Below the pieces are notes generated by a model. The model worked only from the letters and a program-made list of their open reading frames with translations. It was not told the DNA's origin and searched no databases. Made by a program: the position numbers and the translations under genes. From positions 1 to 5,874 of the forward strand of contig CATZYY010000149.1 of the NCBI GenBank assembly GCA_958426425.1: DNA of 5,874 nucleotides, written 5' to 3'. Numbering within the stretch: the stretch's first letter is position 1; each line of letters opens with the position of its first letter. Source of the DNA: an uncultured Oscillospiraceae bacterium. Lineage in GTDB: Bacteria > Bacillota > Clostridia > Oscillospirales > Oscillospiraceae. Below, piece after piece: positions 5,627 to 5,874 of this stretch.

Positions 5627-5874
5627 TCACCGGGCCCGGAGGAAGGCCGCGCCGCAGGAGACCAGGAACACCGCCAGGTTGGCCGCCACCACGGAGGCGC
5701 CCACCGGCGTGGACCAGACCCAGGAGGCGGTGAGTCCCGCGCAGAAGCACACCACCGCCGTGATGCCGGCGCAGATCATGACGCCCCGAAAACTCTTGAA
5801 CAGCCGCATGGCCGTCAGGGCCGGAAAGATCACCAGGGAGGAGATCAGCATGGCGCCCATCATCCGCATGCCCA
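5627..5874 (-). CDS. Metal ABC transporter permease, ABC-3 family (3' end only)
   Basis: Only the last 82 or so codons are in the window; the gene enters from beyond 5874 and stops at TGA 5629-5627. The fragment contains RMMGAMLISSLVIFPALTA, which matches the conserved segment near the C-terminus of ZnuB/MntB-type permeases (the family pattern is roughly VGxLLxxALLxxPAATA). It also has STPVGA before the last membrane segment, like the P-x-G region of this family. Three membrane segments are visible, at about residues 5-24, 30-50 and 56-76 counted from the methionine at 5869, and the protein ends in a short basic FLRAR. Family members pass zinc, manganese or iron through the inner membrane with an ATPase and a binding lipoprotein, whose genes are probably outside the window. 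The substrate cannot be read from this fragment. It is transcribed toward rimP but separated by a terminator. Confidence 0.85.
   Translation of the reverse strand, partial: GMRMMGAMLISSLVIFPALTAMRLFKSFRGVMICAGITAVVCFCAGLTASWVWSTPVGASVVAANLAVFLVSCGAAFLRAR

Overview
The window is a GC-rich stretch of a bacterial chromosome with every recognisable gene on the minus strand. The gene order rimP-nusA-ylxR-ylxQ-infB is the translation/transcription-factor operon of Gram-positive Firmicutes (the B. subtilis nusA-infB operon). The high GC content, strongly purine-rich Shine-Dalgarno sequences and protein character suggest a GC-rich Clostridia member, most likely an Oscillospirales-type gut anaerobe. 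That placement is inference and was not tested by a search.

Layout, in minus-strand transcription order (right to left). (1) 5874-5627: 3' end of an ABC-3 family metal-transporter permease gene, cut by the window edge. (2) 5626-5305: non-coding region with a strong intrinsic terminator for the permease (about 5509-5544), an extended -10 sigma-A-type promoter (5416-5444), and a second intrinsic-terminator hairpin (5361-5388) that falls inside the rimP leader. (3) 5304-4843 rimP. (4) 4789-3626 nusA. (5) 3600-3319 ylxR. (6) 3332-2571 ylxQ, overlapping ylxR by 14 nt and carrying a basic tail of about 150 residues. (7) A 93-nt gap with a GC-rich hairpin and a 10-bp palindrome. (8) 2477-78 infB, starting at TTG. 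(9) 77-1: operon-distal sequence with two adjacent hairpins and no convincing gene.

How the genes work together: RimP matures the 30S subunit, IF2 (infB) brings initiator tRNA to it, NusA controls RNA polymerase pausing and termination, and YlxR and YlxQ are small RNA-binding proteins. The leader terminator lies upstream of nusA, so NusA could attenuate its own operon, as reported for B. subtilis.

This is mainly a conserved housekeeping operon, and I see no mobile element, CRISPR array, defence system or tRNA. The parts most worth a second look are the leader attenuator, the long disordered YlxQ tail, and the ylxQ-infB junction with its TTG start.
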